Assembly (NCBI GenBank): GCA_015061035.1
Contig: SUXK01000002.1
Span: forward strand, 199,628-263,627
Origin: Bacteroidales bacterium
GTDB lineage: Bacteria; Bacteroidota; Bacteroidia; Bacteroidales; G3-4614
Length of the DNA: 64,000 bases
Reading direction: 5' to 3'
This document shows, piece by piece, positions 18,329 to 27,645 of this stretch. Within the stretch, counting starts at the first letter, position 1; each line of letters begins with the position of its first letter. Under the pieces are notes generated by a model that worked only from the letters and a program-made list of their open reading frames with translations, was not told where the DNA came from and ran no database searches. A program made the translations under genes and the position numbers.

Positions 18329-18336
18329 TAATTTTG
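18329..18336 (+). promoter_or_regulatory. -7 box for mazG
   Basis: TAATTTTG matches TAnnTTTG exactly and lies 29 bases before the mazG ATG. A TTTTTGG stretch at 18298-18304 could serve as the -33 element, although the spacing is a few bases long. Confidence 0.55.
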
Positions 18337-18365
18337 CGGTATAAGTAATTTTTAATAAATTCACA

Positions 18366-19154
18366 ATGAAAGAGAGGAGAGAACTTCAATTAAAGGCTTT
18401 TGAAAGATTGCTTGATGTTATGGATGAACTTCGTGAGAAATGTCCTTGGGACAGGAAACAGACAAACGAAAGTTTAAGGGCAAACACTATTGAAGAGACA
18501 TATGAACTTTGCGAGGCTATAACTAATAATGATGAGATAAATATAAAAAAGGAACTTGGCGACCTACTATTACATATTGTTTTTTATGCAAAGATTGGTA
18601 GTGAGAAAGGTTCTTTTGATATTGCTGACGTTTGCGATGCTCTTTGCGATAAACTTATTTTCCGACACCCACATGTATTTGGCGAGGCTGTGGCTAACAG
18701 CGCTGGTCAGGTTGAGAAGAGTTGGGAGGAGATTAAACTCAAAGAGAAGGGCGGCAATAAAACTGTGTTGGGTGGTGTTCCTACTGCTCTTCCTGCATTG
18801 GTAAAGGCATACCGCATTCAAGATAAAGCCAGAAATGTTGGTTTTGACTGGGAAAACAGAGAGGATGTTTGGGATAAAGTAAGAGAAGAGATAAGTGAAT
18901 TTGAAGAGGAGATTAATTGTGGTGATGCTGATAAAATAGAGGCTGAATTTGGAGATTTGTTATTCTCTCTTATAAATGCAGGTCGTTTGTATAAGATTAA
19001 CCCAGAAAATGCTCTTGAAAGAACTAACCAAAAATTTACTCGCCGTTTTAACTATGTTGAGAAGTGCTTGACCGAACAGGGAAAATCATTTAAAGAGAGT
19101 AACCTCACAGAGATGGATGCTCTTTGGGATGAGGCAAAAAATAAGGGGCTTTAG
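18366..19154 (+). CDS. mazG: Nucleoside triphosphate pyrophosphohydrolase MazG
   Basis: The 262-residue protein contains two MazG helical domains. The first (about residues 20-120) has 'CPWDRKQTNESLRANTIEE' followed by 'EETYELCEAI' and 'KELGDLLLHIVFYAKIG', which supply the magnesium-binding glutamates. The second (about 150-250) has 'VREEISEFEEEI' and 'EFGDLLFSLINAGRLYKI'. MazG hydrolyses NTPs and dNTPs to monophosphate and pyrophosphate, and is linked to nucleotide-pool cleaning and ppGpp metabolism. Length is normal. It stands alone with its own -7 box and is convergent with the TrmH-type gene, eight bases from its stop. Confidence 0.95.
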   Translation: MKERRELQLKAFERLLDVMDELREKCPWDRKQTNESLRANTIEETYELCEAITNNDEINIKKELGDLLLHIVFYAKIGSEKGSFDIADVCDALCDKLIFRHPHVFGEAVANSAGQVEKSWEEIKLKEKGGNKTVLGGVPTALPALVKAYRIQDKARNVGFDWENREDVWDKVREEISEFEEEINCGDADKIEAEFGDLLFSLINAGRLYKINPENALERTNQKFTRRFNYVEKCLTEQGKSFKESNLTEMDALWDEAKNKGL

Positions 19155-19161
19155 CCGAAAA

Positions 19162-19911
19162 CTAACAACTGCTCCTACGGAACTCTGCACAAGTGATAGC
19201 GGTGGCTACTGCCACGTTTAAGGATTCTACTTTTTCTCTACCCATTGGGTATGGTGGAAGTAGAATTTTTTTTGTTACCAACTCTTCTATCTCTTTTGAA
19301 ATTCCGTTGCCTTCGTTACCCATTACAATAACTGCATCGTTTGTTAGCGAAGTATCATATATATTATCTCCATCAAGGAATGTTCCGTATATGGGTTTGT
19401 TGATGTTTGATAATGTATCGGCAAGATTTACATATACAACCTTTACTCTTGCCAATGCTCCCATTGTTGCCTGTATGGTTTTTGGATTATAAATATCAGC
19501 ACAACCTTCGGAGCAGAGTATTGTATCTATCCCATACCAATCGGCTATACGAACTATTGTGCCTAAATTACCGGGATCTTGAATACAATCTAATGCCAAT
19601 ATTAATTTCCCTTTCAGTTCATCGGGAGATATTGTGTTTTGAGACATTTCATAAACGGCTATTACATTTTGGGGCGATTGCATAAGCGATGCTTTTGCTA
19701 TCTCTTCATGAGTTGCCTCTATGACCTCGCTACAAGATGAAGTATTATGAACTTGTAGCCACTCAGGTGTTGCCACCAATAATCGGCACTTAAATAGTGT
19801 TAGAGTATCGCCTACCAATTTATCGCCTTCGGCAATAAATAGTTTTTGTTCATATCGCTCCTTCTTTTGAGAAAGAGCTCGTATAAATTTTATTTTTGCT
19901 TTACTCAACAT
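19162..19911 (-). CDS. TrmH/SpoU-family RNA 2'-O-methyltransferase
   Basis: The 249-residue enzyme uses S-adenosylmethionine to methylate a ribose 2'-OH in tRNA or rRNA. An N-terminal substrate-binding region ('KKERYEQKLFIAEGDKLV') precedes the SPOUT knot, with 'LDCIQDPGNLGTIVRIADWY', 'VMGNEGNGIS' and 'LPPYPMGREKVESLNVAVA' as motifs 1-3. The RNA target cannot be told; RlmB-type and TsnR-type rRNA sites are possible. The frame extends to 19989, but that codon would abut the divergent kinase gene. A -7 box at 19933-19940 supports the ATG at 19911. Confidence 0.9.
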   Translation of the reverse strand: MLSKAKIKFIRALSQKKERYEQKLFIAEGDKLVGDTLTLFKCRLLVATPEWLQVHNTSSCSEVIEATHEEIAKASLMQSPQNVIAVYEMSQNTISPDELKGKLILALDCIQDPGNLGTIVRIADWYGIDTILCSEGCADIYNPKTIQATMGALARVKVVYVNLADTLSNINKPIYGTFLDGDNIYDTSLTNDAVIVMGNEGNGISKEIEELVTKKILLPPYPMGREKVESLNVAVATAITCAEFRRSSC

Positions 19912-19932
19912 TGTTTTTTTTGTTTGTTTATG

Positions 19933-19963
19933 CGAAGATAATACTTTTTTGTTTATAATTTTG
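19933..19963. promoter_or_regulatory. Divergent -7 boxes between TrmH-type and kinase genes
   Basis: Read leftward, 19940-19933 is TATCTTCG, serving the methyltransferase. Read rightward, 19956-19963 is TAATTTTG, an exact TAnnTTTG match 25 bases before the kinase ATG. No clear -33 boxes were seen. Confidence 0.5.
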
Positions 19964-19988
19964 TATATAAACATATAATATATAACCA

Positions 19989-20828
19989 ATGATTGTTATT
20001 GCCGACAGCGGTTCTACCAAAACAGAGTGGTGTTTTGTTGAGGATGGCATTATAATTAAATGTATTAATTCAAAGGGGATTAACCCCTATTTTGAGAGTA
20101 AGGAGAAGATTACAGAGGAGATTAAATTGGTTTTCTCTGAGTTTAACATTTGCAATAAAGTTTCTGCTATATATTTTTATGGTGCAGGATGTACACCAGA
20201 AAAAAAAGAGATTGTTAAATGTTGCCTTTCAGAGGTTGTTGGAGATAATATATTAATTAAAGTGAACTCCGATTTATTGGGTGCTGCTCGTGCTTTGTTT
20301 GGTAGAGAGAATGGCATTGCCTGTATTCTTGGTACTGGTTCAAACTCATGTTATTACAATGGGGAGGTTATAGAGAAAAACATATCACCTTTGGGATTTA
20401 TTCTTGGTGATGAGGGAAGCGGAGCTGCTATAGGCAGGTTATTTGTTGGCAGCATACTTAAAAACCAACTTGAAGAAGAGTTAAAAATAAAGTTTTTATC
20501 AGAATGCAATCTGACTCAAGAAGAGATTATTGATAGGGTATATCGCAAACCTTTTCCTAATAGATTTTTGGCTTCATTTTCTCATCTTATTTATAAGTAT
20601 ATAGATAACCCAAGTGTTTATAATATTGTATTTGATAGTTTTAGAGAATTCTTTATTCGCAATGTTATGCAATATGATTACCAATCTAACAATATTGCTT
20701 TTATTGGATCTATTGCCTACTTCTACAAAGATATATTAAGTGAAGTTGCTCAAAGTCTTAATATATCAATCACAAAAATTGAATCTTCTCCTATTAATGG
20801 TTTAGTAAAATTTCATTCTGCTTTTTAG
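19989..20828 (+). CDS. BadF/BadG/BcrA/BcrD-type ATPase, probable amino-sugar kinase
   Basis: The 279-residue protein has the ASKHA (actin/hexokinase-like) fold. The phosphate-1 motif is 'IADSGSTKTEWCFVE' at residues 4-18. Later come 'CILGTGSNSCYYNG' and 'GFILGDEGSGAAIGR', typical of N-acetylglucosamine kinase-like members of this family. Phosphorylation of GlcNAc or MurNAc released during wall turnover is the most likely role, by family resemblance only. It has its own -7 box, and a perfect 15-pair terminator hairpin follows. Confidence 0.85.
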   Translation: MIVIADSGSTKTEWCFVEDGIIIKCINSKGINPYFESKEKITEEIKLVFSEFNICNKVSAIYFYGAGCTPEKKEIVKCCLSEVVGDNILIKVNSDLLGAARALFGRENGIACILGTGSNSCYYNGEVIEKNISPLGFILGDEGSGAAIGRLFVGSILKNQLEEELKIKFLSECNLTQEEIIDRVYRKPFPNRFLASFSHLIYKYIDNPSVYNIVFDSFREFFIRNVMQYDYQSNNIAFIGSIAYFYKDILSEVAQSLNISITKIESSPINGLVKFHSAF

Positions 20829-20874
20829 TTATTAAGGTAATTTGTGCCTTTAAAGTTTTTAAGGAGATTAGAAA

Positions 20875-20908
20875 AATAGGGGTTGCACTTTCGAGTGCAA
20901 CCCCTATT
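20875..20908 (+). terminator. Perfect 15-pair hairpin with TTCG loop
   Basis: Bases 20875-20889 pair without mismatch with 20894-20908 around a TTCG tetraloop; the GC-rich core is GGGGTTGCACT. It lies 46 bases after the kinase stop. The sequence after it lacks a long T run until 20931, so it may also stabilise the 3' end of the transcript. Confidence 0.85.
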
Positions 20909-21005
20909 AGGTTATTGTTAGTAAATGATTAATTTTTTTTGACATACGTGACAGACCACGTCCCCACAAAGATAATTAATCAAATTCTTATTTTACAACA
21001 ACTTT

Positions 21006-21062
21006 GAGGTCTTTAACCTCTAACTTGTTGTCGTTCGGTAAAAGCCAATCTCTTGGCTTTTA
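21006..21062 (-). terminator. Terminator of the sialidase gene
   Basis: TAAAAGCCAA (21039-21048) pairs perfectly with TTGGCTTTTA (21053-21062) around TCTC, starting four bases beyond the sialidase stop. A second small hairpin, GAGGT/ACCTC (21006-21010 with 21016-21020), follows in the direction of transcription. A short frame encoding '..KVVVK' plus stop overlaps this region (see findings). Confidence 0.7.
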
Positions 21063-21065
21063 CTC

Positions 21066-24000
21066 TCACTTAACCACAACTTTTGTTACTTGGTCTCCGC
21101 TTACTACGAAGTAAATTCCTTGTGCAATCGATACCTCTGCATTGCCATTAGCAACAAACTCTTTTACAATTTGTCCGCTAATGTTTACAACTTTAACTTC
21201 TCCATCGTAACCTTTAACATAGATTGTTCCGTCTGTTGCATATACGTTTGCTACATCAGCGTCTGCATCCTCAATTCCTACCAAGTTGGGACCTGTAAAG
21301 ATTGCCTCTATTGTTACATCGCCAGAGATTGTGTAGTATGCACTACCATATTCTACCACCTCATCTACATAAGTGATGGTTTCTCCGTCATACTCATAAC
21401 TGCTTTCTCCGTTTATAATCAAGTTTTCCAACTCATAGCCGTCTTGTGCAAATGCAAAGATATATAAATTTCCATTTAATGGGATGTATGATCCATTGCC
21501 ATATTGTTCACCTTCTTTTACATCGTCTGACCATACTTCTATGTAGCCTGATCCGCTATAGTTATATGTCAAGGCCAAATTCATCTCTTCAAATGTGAAT
21601 ACCATTTCAGTTGTTCCGCTCATGATAAACTCATCTGAGAATTCCTCTCTTTGGGTTGCTACCAATATCTCTGTTCCGTTTTGAGTGATTGAGGTCAATT
21701 CAGAAACTCCTTGTGCAGGAGTTGCTATGAATCTTACTGCTACACCTTCTTCAACACGATCGCCTGATACTACTCCGCCTGCTTCGGTTGCCAAGGTTAC
21801 GGTTCCGTTTCCTACTACACTGTAGTTCAATACGTATTTACTAATGAAGTTTGCTTGGATTGTTGCTGCCTCCTCACCTTTATAGATATACTCGGTTTCT
21901 GTTCCAACTACTTCTCCATTAATTGTCCAATTAACAAAGAAATCGTCTGTTGTTTGAGTATATGCTTGAACTGTTACCCATTCGCTTGTTGTAACATCTG
22001 TTGCAGTTCCTTCAGGCATAGGAGATACAAATACTGCATATCCTTTTGTCTTATCATTTGACGCAACTTTTACTGTACGTGGTTCAATTGTTTTTACTTG
22101 GAAGTTGGCTACATAATTACGGTTTTCTGTTATTGCAGTTGTTGTATAAACTGCATCTGTACTTACAACCTCACCTTCTAATGTCCAATTTGCAAACTCA
22201 TAAGCAGGATCAATAACTACTGCTGTCAACTTTAATGTTTGTGTTCCATCATTTGCTACACGAGCATCAGTTGTTCCTTCCTCTTCGATATATGCTGTAC
22301 CCAACTCTTCATTTGAAGATGAAACTGTTACAAAATATGTATCAGGCTCCAATACTCTGATTGTCATATCCAACAAGATTCCTCCTTGTGGTTTAATATC
22401 TGAATATCCACATGGTGAGAATTGATTCCATGCTACAGATACACGCATGCGATAATCGCCTGCTTCAATCAAATCTGGCAACTTGAATGCAGGTAAACCT
22501 TGACTTGTACCATATTCATTGGTATATGAACTGGTATTTGCATATTGATTACTTGAAGAAGTTCCATTGATGGTTTTTTGTCCATAATTGTTATATGTAA
22601 CAAGTTCACCTCCTGTTGTTCCATCATTGTTTGCAGTTGTATTGAACTGTTTATCGTTATCGTAATCAATGTATGCGTATGCATGCATCCACTCTCCTTG
22701 CCATCCAAATGCAGGGAATGTTACTATTCCACCAGGTTTAACTTCCAATATGGCTGTTTTTGAACGATTAATATATACTGCTCCACCACTTGTTGTTCCT
22801 TGAACATCGATAGTTTCTGTTCCATTTGACATTGATAGTGATGCCAAGTGACGACCTTGGTTAATATTTCCTGTTACTGTACAATACTCTGTCTCAACAA
22901 CTATTTTTGAGAAGTTTGCTATATATTCAACCGATCCTGTTATTTTTTCGCGGAACGATAAATCAGTTGTAACTACTTGTCCATTAGTGTATGTCCAGTT
23001 TACAAACTCGTATCCTGTTGCTGGAGTTGCTGTAAAGGTTGCATTTGCTCCTTCAACAACCTCTGCTGTAGTATTGTTATTAACTGTTGCTGTTCCTCCC
23101 TCTGCTGGAGAAGCAGTTACTGTTACAGTATATGTTGTTGGTGCTGGTCCTTCACTGATACCATATGCATAGAATTCAGAACAGTTACCAAATTTTGTTG
23201 TTGCATTTGAGTTCCAAGAGTCTGTTACCAATAGATATAGATATTGACCTTTTACAGACTCTGCCAAATCAACGTGATGCTCTGTTGATACTCCATCATA
23301 TGTAAACTCACCTTCTGCTGCTGGAGTTAATCCGACAGGCTCTTTTGTTGTTGCATCTATGTTTGAAGATATTTCGGTCTCACTTACATAGAATTTATAT
23401 GTTTTTACGTTACCATTACATGTGATATTTGCTCCGTCTGCTGTACGAGAAACGTATGTGAAGCCAGTTATCTCATATGATGATCCCATATTGTATTGCA
23501 ACCAGTGTGGTACAGTAGGATTAGGAGTTACACTATAATCTGTGTGCCAGAATGTTGCTGGATCGTCATCAATTGTATGCTCTGGCCATCCACCTGCCGA
23601 ACCCTCTCCATCATATTCGTATGAAGATGCTGTTACTGTCCACGCTGAACGATCAAGAATGATAGGAGTTCCGCTTGATACTGGTTTGATTTCAAATGCT
23701 GATGAGAAGTTTGCATTGTAGAAATCTCCTCCTGCTCCATCAAATGCACCAGCAGATGATTTAACAATGATAGGTCCTTCCATATCGACATATTTTCCAT
23801 TGTCATATCCACGATAACCCCATAGACGAACATATCCGAACAAATCTTCTGCTGTTGCAGATACATTTGCATCTATTGATATTTTTTGTATATCAAATTG
23901 TGTTACTCGTGATGCTGAAGACTCAAGACCTGTTTCACTTTCATTATCCAACCAACTTTTACCTCCTATTGTAGGATATGCCATGTAGTATGCTCCGTCA

Positions 24001-25568
24001 AATGTTTTGAACATATATTTACCTGCTGTTTCATCGTACTCGCAAGTGAATTTTGCTGCATCTGGCAACTCCATTCCTTCGCTGTATGATGCCAATGATA
24101 ATGTTCCATCACCATTGTACATATAGTAATCAGCTGTCATTCCTTTTGAGATGAATGTATAAGTTTTTCCCACTTGAGGAAGTTCAATCTCATCTGTTGT
24201 ATAGAATGTTTGTATTGCAGATGTTAATGCGGCAAGATTTTCTGTTGATGCATCTGCCTCAACTGCCTCTTTTGCTGAACGCAAGGCTGCTTTTGCTATT
24301 GCATTAGGATAACCAATGCCTCCTTTTGATAATAACTCATTGGCTTTCTCTACCATCTCAAGTGCATCAAAATTGGTTGTAGCCATCAACCAATCCATTG
24401 TGAAGTTATAGTATCCAATGTTAAAACCATCATCTCCAGGAAGTGCAGAGTCCCATTTTCCTTCTTCTACAAGAATACCTATGGTTCCGTCATTTAATAC
24501 CTCTAATGATGAGTACGCCGAATATCCGTCATATATTTTACGGCTGATAGGCCAAGTTTCTCCTCCATCAAGACTTGCATACACTGTTACATTTTCGCGA
24601 GTTGATGTGCTTGCTGGAAGTGAATGCAATAGATAGTATTGTCCGTCGTATTCGATAGATACAACATCTCCGTTACATGCTGGATCCATTAGGTTATTGT
24701 TAACTTCAGCTGTTGTCCAAGTTGCTCCTTGATCTGTTGATTTTGCCATTAGACGATAACCTGAACCGTTTGATGAATCATCTTTACGGTTTTTGATACT
24801 CATTAACAAATCACCATTCTCCAACTCTACAACTTTTGCCTCATCTCCACTTGTACAAGCGGCTGTTGAAACTTGCCAAGTTGCTCCGTTATCGTCAGAG
24901 TAAACTGCGTAGTTACTGCAATTTCCGCCCCATGTTGAATTTTGACGACAAGCAACTACAAACATCAAACGCCCTTCTTTCTCTCCTTTTTTAAGTTGAA
25001 CAGCACTTCCTGATCCAGCGAAACCTCCTACCCAAGAAGTTCTTGAGCCATAAATGGCGTTGTAAATTGACTCTGTTATATCAACAGGTGTTGTCCATGA
25101 TGCTCCATTATCAGAACTCTCTGATTGATAGAGTCGCAAAGGATAAGTTGAATTTGAAGCCCAAAGACCTACACAGTTTGTTCCGTAGTTTTCGTTACCA
25201 ACAAATACTGTGATAATTTTACCTGTCTCCTCATCATAAACTGCAACTGCATCGCCATAAGTGGTTCCTGCTGTTGCTGACCCTTGTGCAATTGTTACCA
25301 TGCTGTTCCATGTTGCACCTTTGTCAGTACTTGTTTTAGCAACAATACTGATGATGTTTGGCAAGTCGCCCAATGCATTACCTCGTTGGTCGGCAATAGC
25401 AACCAATGTTCCATTTGCAGTCTCCACTATCGCCGGAATACGATAATATTGAGAACCGCTCTCTCCCATTGTAAAAACGGGTACTCTTGTTAGCTCATCT
25501 TGAGCAAATGATGTTGTAGTTATTATTGACACCAACAACATCACAAAAAAAGATAAAACTTTTCTCAT
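21066..25568 (-). CDS. Large secreted sialidase (GH33) with F5/8-type C, GEVED and sorting-tail regions
   Basis: The 1500-residue product has a signal peptide ending near 'TTSFAQ' (residue 23). Residues about 25-400 form a sialidase propeller: 'YYRIPAIVE' (Arg43 of the arginine triad), 'AIADQRGN' (Asp60, catalytic acid), and at least five Asp boxes such as 'STDKGATW', 'SSDNGASW', 'SDDNGATW' and 'STDQGATW'. A helical linker follows, then a discoidin-like F5/8 C domain near 630-800 ('TIDDDPATFWHTDYS'). InlB-like bacterial repeats ('GYEFVNW') flank a GEVED domain at about 905-1080 ('YAYIDYDNDKQFN'). The end ('VNISGQIVKEFV...GIYFVV') resembles a type IX secretion tail. It should release terminal sialic acids from host glycans outside the cell. 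No sialic-acid catabolic genes lie nearby. The sialidase call is firm, tail routing likely. Confidence 0.93.
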   Translation of the reverse strand: MRKVLSFFVMLLVSIITTTSFAQDELTRVPVFTMGESGSQYYRIPAIVETANGTLVAIADQRGNALGDLPNIISIVAKTSTDKGATWNSMVTIAQGSATAGTTYGDAVAVYDEETGKIITVFVGNENYGTNCVGLWASNSTYPLRLYQSESSDNGASWTTPVDITESIYNAIYGSRTSWVGGFAGSGSAVQLKKGEKEGRLMFVVACRQNSTWGGNCSNYAVYSDDNGATWQVSTAACTSGDEAKVVELENGDLLMSIKNRKDDSSNGSGYRLMAKSTDQGATWTTAEVNNNLMDPACNGDVVSIEYDGQYYLLHSLPASTSTRENVTVYASLDGGETWPISRKIYDGYSAYSSLEVLNDGTIGILVEEGKWDSALPGDDGFNIGYYNFTMDWLMATTNFDALEMVEKANELLSKGGIGYPNAIAKAALRSAKEAVEADASTENLAALTSAIQTFYTTDEIELPQVGKTYTFISKGMTADYYMYNGDGTLSLASYSEGMELPDAAKFTCEYDETAGKYMFKTFDGAYYMAYPTIGGKSWLDNESETGLESSASRVTQFDIQKISIDANVSATAEDLFGYVRLWGYRGYDNGKYVDMEGPIIVKSSAGAFDGAGGDFYNANFSSAFEIKPVSSGTPIILDRSAWTVTASSYEYDGEGSAGGWPEHTIDDDPATFWHTDYSVTPNPTVPHWLQYNMGSSYEITGFTYVSRTADGANITCNGNVKTYKFYVSETEISSNIDATTKEPVGLTPAAEGEFTYDGVSTEHHVDLAESVKGQYLYLLVTDSWNSNATTKFGNCSEFYAYGISEGPAPTTYTVTVTASPAEGGTATVNNNTTAEVVEGANATFTATPATGYEFVNWTYTNGQVVTTDLSFREKITGSVEYIANFSKIVVETEYCTVTGNINQGRHLASLSMSNGTETIDVQGTTSGGAVYINRSKTAILEVKPGGIVTFPAFGWQGEWMHAYAYIDYDNDKQFNTTANNDGTTGGELVTYNNYGQKTINGTSSSNQYANTSSYTNEYGTSQGLPAFKLPDLIEAGDYRMRVSVAWNQFSPCGYSDIKPQGGILLDMTIRVLEPDTYFVTVSSSNEELGTAYIEEEGTTDARVANDGTQTLKLTAVVIDPAYEFANWTLEGEVVSTDAVYTTTAITENRNYVANFQVKTIEPRTVKVASNDKTKGYAVFVSPMPEGTATDVTTSEWVTVQAYTQTTDDFFVNWTINGEVVGTETEYIYKGEEAATIQANFISKYVLNYSVVGNGTVTLATEAGGVVSGDRVEEGVAVRFIATPAQGVSELTSITQNGTEILVATQREEFSDEFIMSGTTEMVFTFEEMNLALTYNYSGSGYIEVWSDDVKEGEQYGNGSYIPLNGNLYIFAFAQDGYELENLIINGESSYEYDGETITYVDEVVEYGSAYYTISGDVTIEAIFTGPNLVGIEDADADVANVYATDGTIYVKGYDGEVKVVNISGQIVKEFVANGNAEVSIAQGIYFVVSGDQVTKVVVK

Positions 25569-25603
25569 AAATAATTAAATTTTTGGTGAATTGTTTATTT
25601 TCG

Positions 25604-25611
25604 CAAATGTA
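25604..25611 (-). promoter_or_regulatory. -7 box of the sialidase gene
   Basis: Read leftward, this is TACATTTG, an exact TAnnTTTG match 36 bases upstream of the ATG at 25568. A matching -33 box was not identified. Confidence 0.5.
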
Positions 25612-25728
25612 ATACTTTTTTTTCTTTCTTTTGCTACCGAAAGGAAACTATTTACCAGCATAAATAGATTTATATTCACCATTTTAACATATCTTAACTA
25701 TAATAGTAATTATATGGGATTTTTAAAG

Positions 25729-25736
25729 TATCTTCG
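25729..25736 (+). promoter_or_regulatory. -7 box of the DEAD-box helicase gene
   Basis: TATCTTCG, the same TAnnTTCG variant as before other genes here, lies 37 bases before the ATG at 25774. Confidence 0.4.
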
Positions 25737-25773
25737 CATTTTATTTTAAGCATATTATTTATAACAAATTTTA

Positions 25774-27618
25774 ATGAAAAGTTTTGAAGAATTAGGTGTC
25801 TTGGATGAGATACTTTTGGCTATTAGTGAATTAGGATTTGAATACCCTATGCCTGTTCAAGAGGCTGTTATTCCTTATCTTTTAGGTAATGGGAATGATG
25901 TTGTTGCTCTTGCTCAGACAGGTACAGGAAAAACTGCTGCATTTGGTATTCCTCTTATTCAAAGGGTGGATGTTAAAAAACGTTTCCCTCAGGCTCTTGT
26001 TCTTGCTCCTACAAGAGAACTTTGTCTACAAATTGCTGATGATATTAAAAGTTATTCAAAATATATTGATGATCTAAAAGTTTTGGCTGTTTACGGTGGT
26101 TCTTCAATTGAGAGTCAAATGAAGAGTTTGAAGAGTGGCGTGCAGATTATTGTTGCTACTCCCGGCAGACTTCTTGATTTGATGAACAGAAAAACTGTTA
26201 AGATGGAGAATATCCATAATGTGGTTTTGGATGAGGCTGATGAGATGCTTAACATGGGATTTGAAGAGAGTTTAAATGCTATTCTTGCCGAAGTTCCTAT
26301 GGAGAGAAATATGATGATGTTCTCGGCAACTATGTCGGCAGAGATTAGCGAAATTGCTAAAAATTATCTGAACAACGCTAAAGAAATTGTTATAGGCACC
26401 AAAAACGAGGGTACAAAAAATGTTAAGCATATTTACTATATGGTTCATGCCAAAGATAAATATTTGGCTCTTAAACGTATTGCTGACTACTACCCCAAAA
26501 TTTATGGTATTATATTTTGCCGTACAAGAAGAGAGACTCAAGAGATTGCCGATAACTTGATTAAGGATGGTTATAATGCCGACTCGTTACATGGTGATTT
26601 ATCGCAGGCCCAACGTGATGCTGTTATGCAAAAGTTCCGCCTACGTCACTTGCAACTATTGGTGGCTACCGATGTTGCTGCCAGAGGTTTGGATGTTGAT
26701 GATTTGACTCACGTTATCAACTATGGGTTACCCGATGATATTGAGTCTTATACTCACAGAAGTGGCAGAACTGGACGTGCTGGAAAGACAGGTACTTCAA
26801 TTGCCATAATTAATATGCGTGAGCGTGGCAAATTACGTGAAATTGAAAAGGTTATTGCCAAGGAATTTATTACTGGTACTCTTCCCACTGGCAGACAGAT
26901 CTGCGAGAAACAACTTATAAAGGTTATTGATGATGTTGAGAGAGTGCTGGTTAACGAAGAGGAGATTGAGGGTTTCTTACCATCAATATATCGCAAACTT
27001 GAGTGGTTGAGCAAAGAGGATCTTATTAAGCGTGTTGTTTCAATTGAGTTTAATAGATTCTTAGAGTATTATAGGGATGCTGATACTATTGATGTTCCTT
27101 CTGAAAAGGCTGCACAGAAAGAGTGTAAGAAGGTTAAAAACAGCGAGAGTGATTCTTCAAAAAGAGGTAGAAAAGCCGCTCCCGGATTTACTCGCTTATT
27201 CCTTAATTTTGGTAAGGTTGATGGTTTTTATGCAAACCACGTTATTGAACTTATAAACCGCAATATGAAAGGTCAAAAACCTTGCGTAGGTAAGATTGAT
27301 CTATTAAGAGAGTTTTCGTTCTTTGAAGTTGCAGAAGAGGATGCCGATAGCGTTATAAAAGCATTAAACAAGAGTTTTGCTAATGGCAGAAGGGTTGTTG
27401 TTGAGATTGCAGGAGAGAATACTGGCAAAAGCGACAACAGTGGCAAAAAGGATGGCAGAAAGAAAAAGAGAGGTAACGATGATGATGATATGTTTGAACC
27501 TAAAAAGCATAAAAAGAGAGGTAAAAAAGATGATTGGCAACAATTCTTTAATGGAGATTTCTCAATTCCCAATGATAGTATGTGGGTAAAGAAAAGCAAA
27601 AAGAAGAAGAGAAGATAG
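25774..27618 (+). CDS. DEAD-box ATP-dependent RNA helicase (DeaD/DbpA type)
   Basis: The 614-residue enzyme unwinds RNA duplexes, probably in ribosome assembly or cold adaptation. Helicase motifs run in order: Q motif 'GFEYPMPVQEAVIP', motif I 'AQTGTGKTAAFG', Ia 'APTRELCLQI', II 'LDEADEML', III 'FSATMS', V 'ATDVAARGLDVD' and VI 'HRSGRTGRAG'. Residues about 470-555 form a DbpA-like RNA-binding domain ('FGKVDGFYANHVIELINRN'). The C-terminus is a lysine-rich tail typical of Bacteroidota helicases. The GH89 gene begins 27 bases after the stop, with no terminator between, so they may be co-transcribed despite unrelated roles. Confidence 0.95.
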   Translation: MKSFEELGVLDEILLAISELGFEYPMPVQEAVIPYLLGNGNDVVALAQTGTGKTAAFGIPLIQRVDVKKRFPQALVLAPTRELCLQIADDIKSYSKYIDDLKVLAVYGGSSIESQMKSLKSGVQIIVATPGRLLDLMNRKTVKMENIHNVVLDEADEMLNMGFEESLNAILAEVPMERNMMMFSATMSAEISEIAKNYLNNAKEIVIGTKNEGTKNVKHIYYMVHAKDKYLALKRIADYYPKIYGIIFCRTRRETQEIADNLIKDGYNADSLHGDLSQAQRDAVMQKFRLRHLQLLVATDVAARGLDVDDLTHVINYGLPDDIESYTHRSGRTGRAGKTGTSIAIINMRERGKLREIEKVIAKEFITGTLPTGRQICEKQLIKVIDDVERVLVNEEEIEGFLPSIYRKLEWLSKEDLIKRVVSIEFNRFLEYYRDADTIDVPSEKAAQKECKKVKNSESDSSKRGRKAAPGFTRLFLNFGKVDGFYANHVIELINRNMKGQKPCVGKIDLLREFSFFEVAEEDADSVIKALNKSFANGRRVVVEIAGENTGKSDNSGKKDGRKKKRGNDDDDMFEPKKHKKRGKKDDWQQFFNGDFSIPNDSMWVKKSKKKKRR

Positions 27619-27645
27619 TTGTTAATTTTCAATTGTTAGAGGATT

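Noticed and set aside
21090-25493. Cysteine-rich + strand frames opposite the sialidase gene
   Set aside because: Their Cys/Ser/Ile-rich composition is the antisense image of Thr/Gly/Asn-rich sialidase codons; no start signals or motifs.
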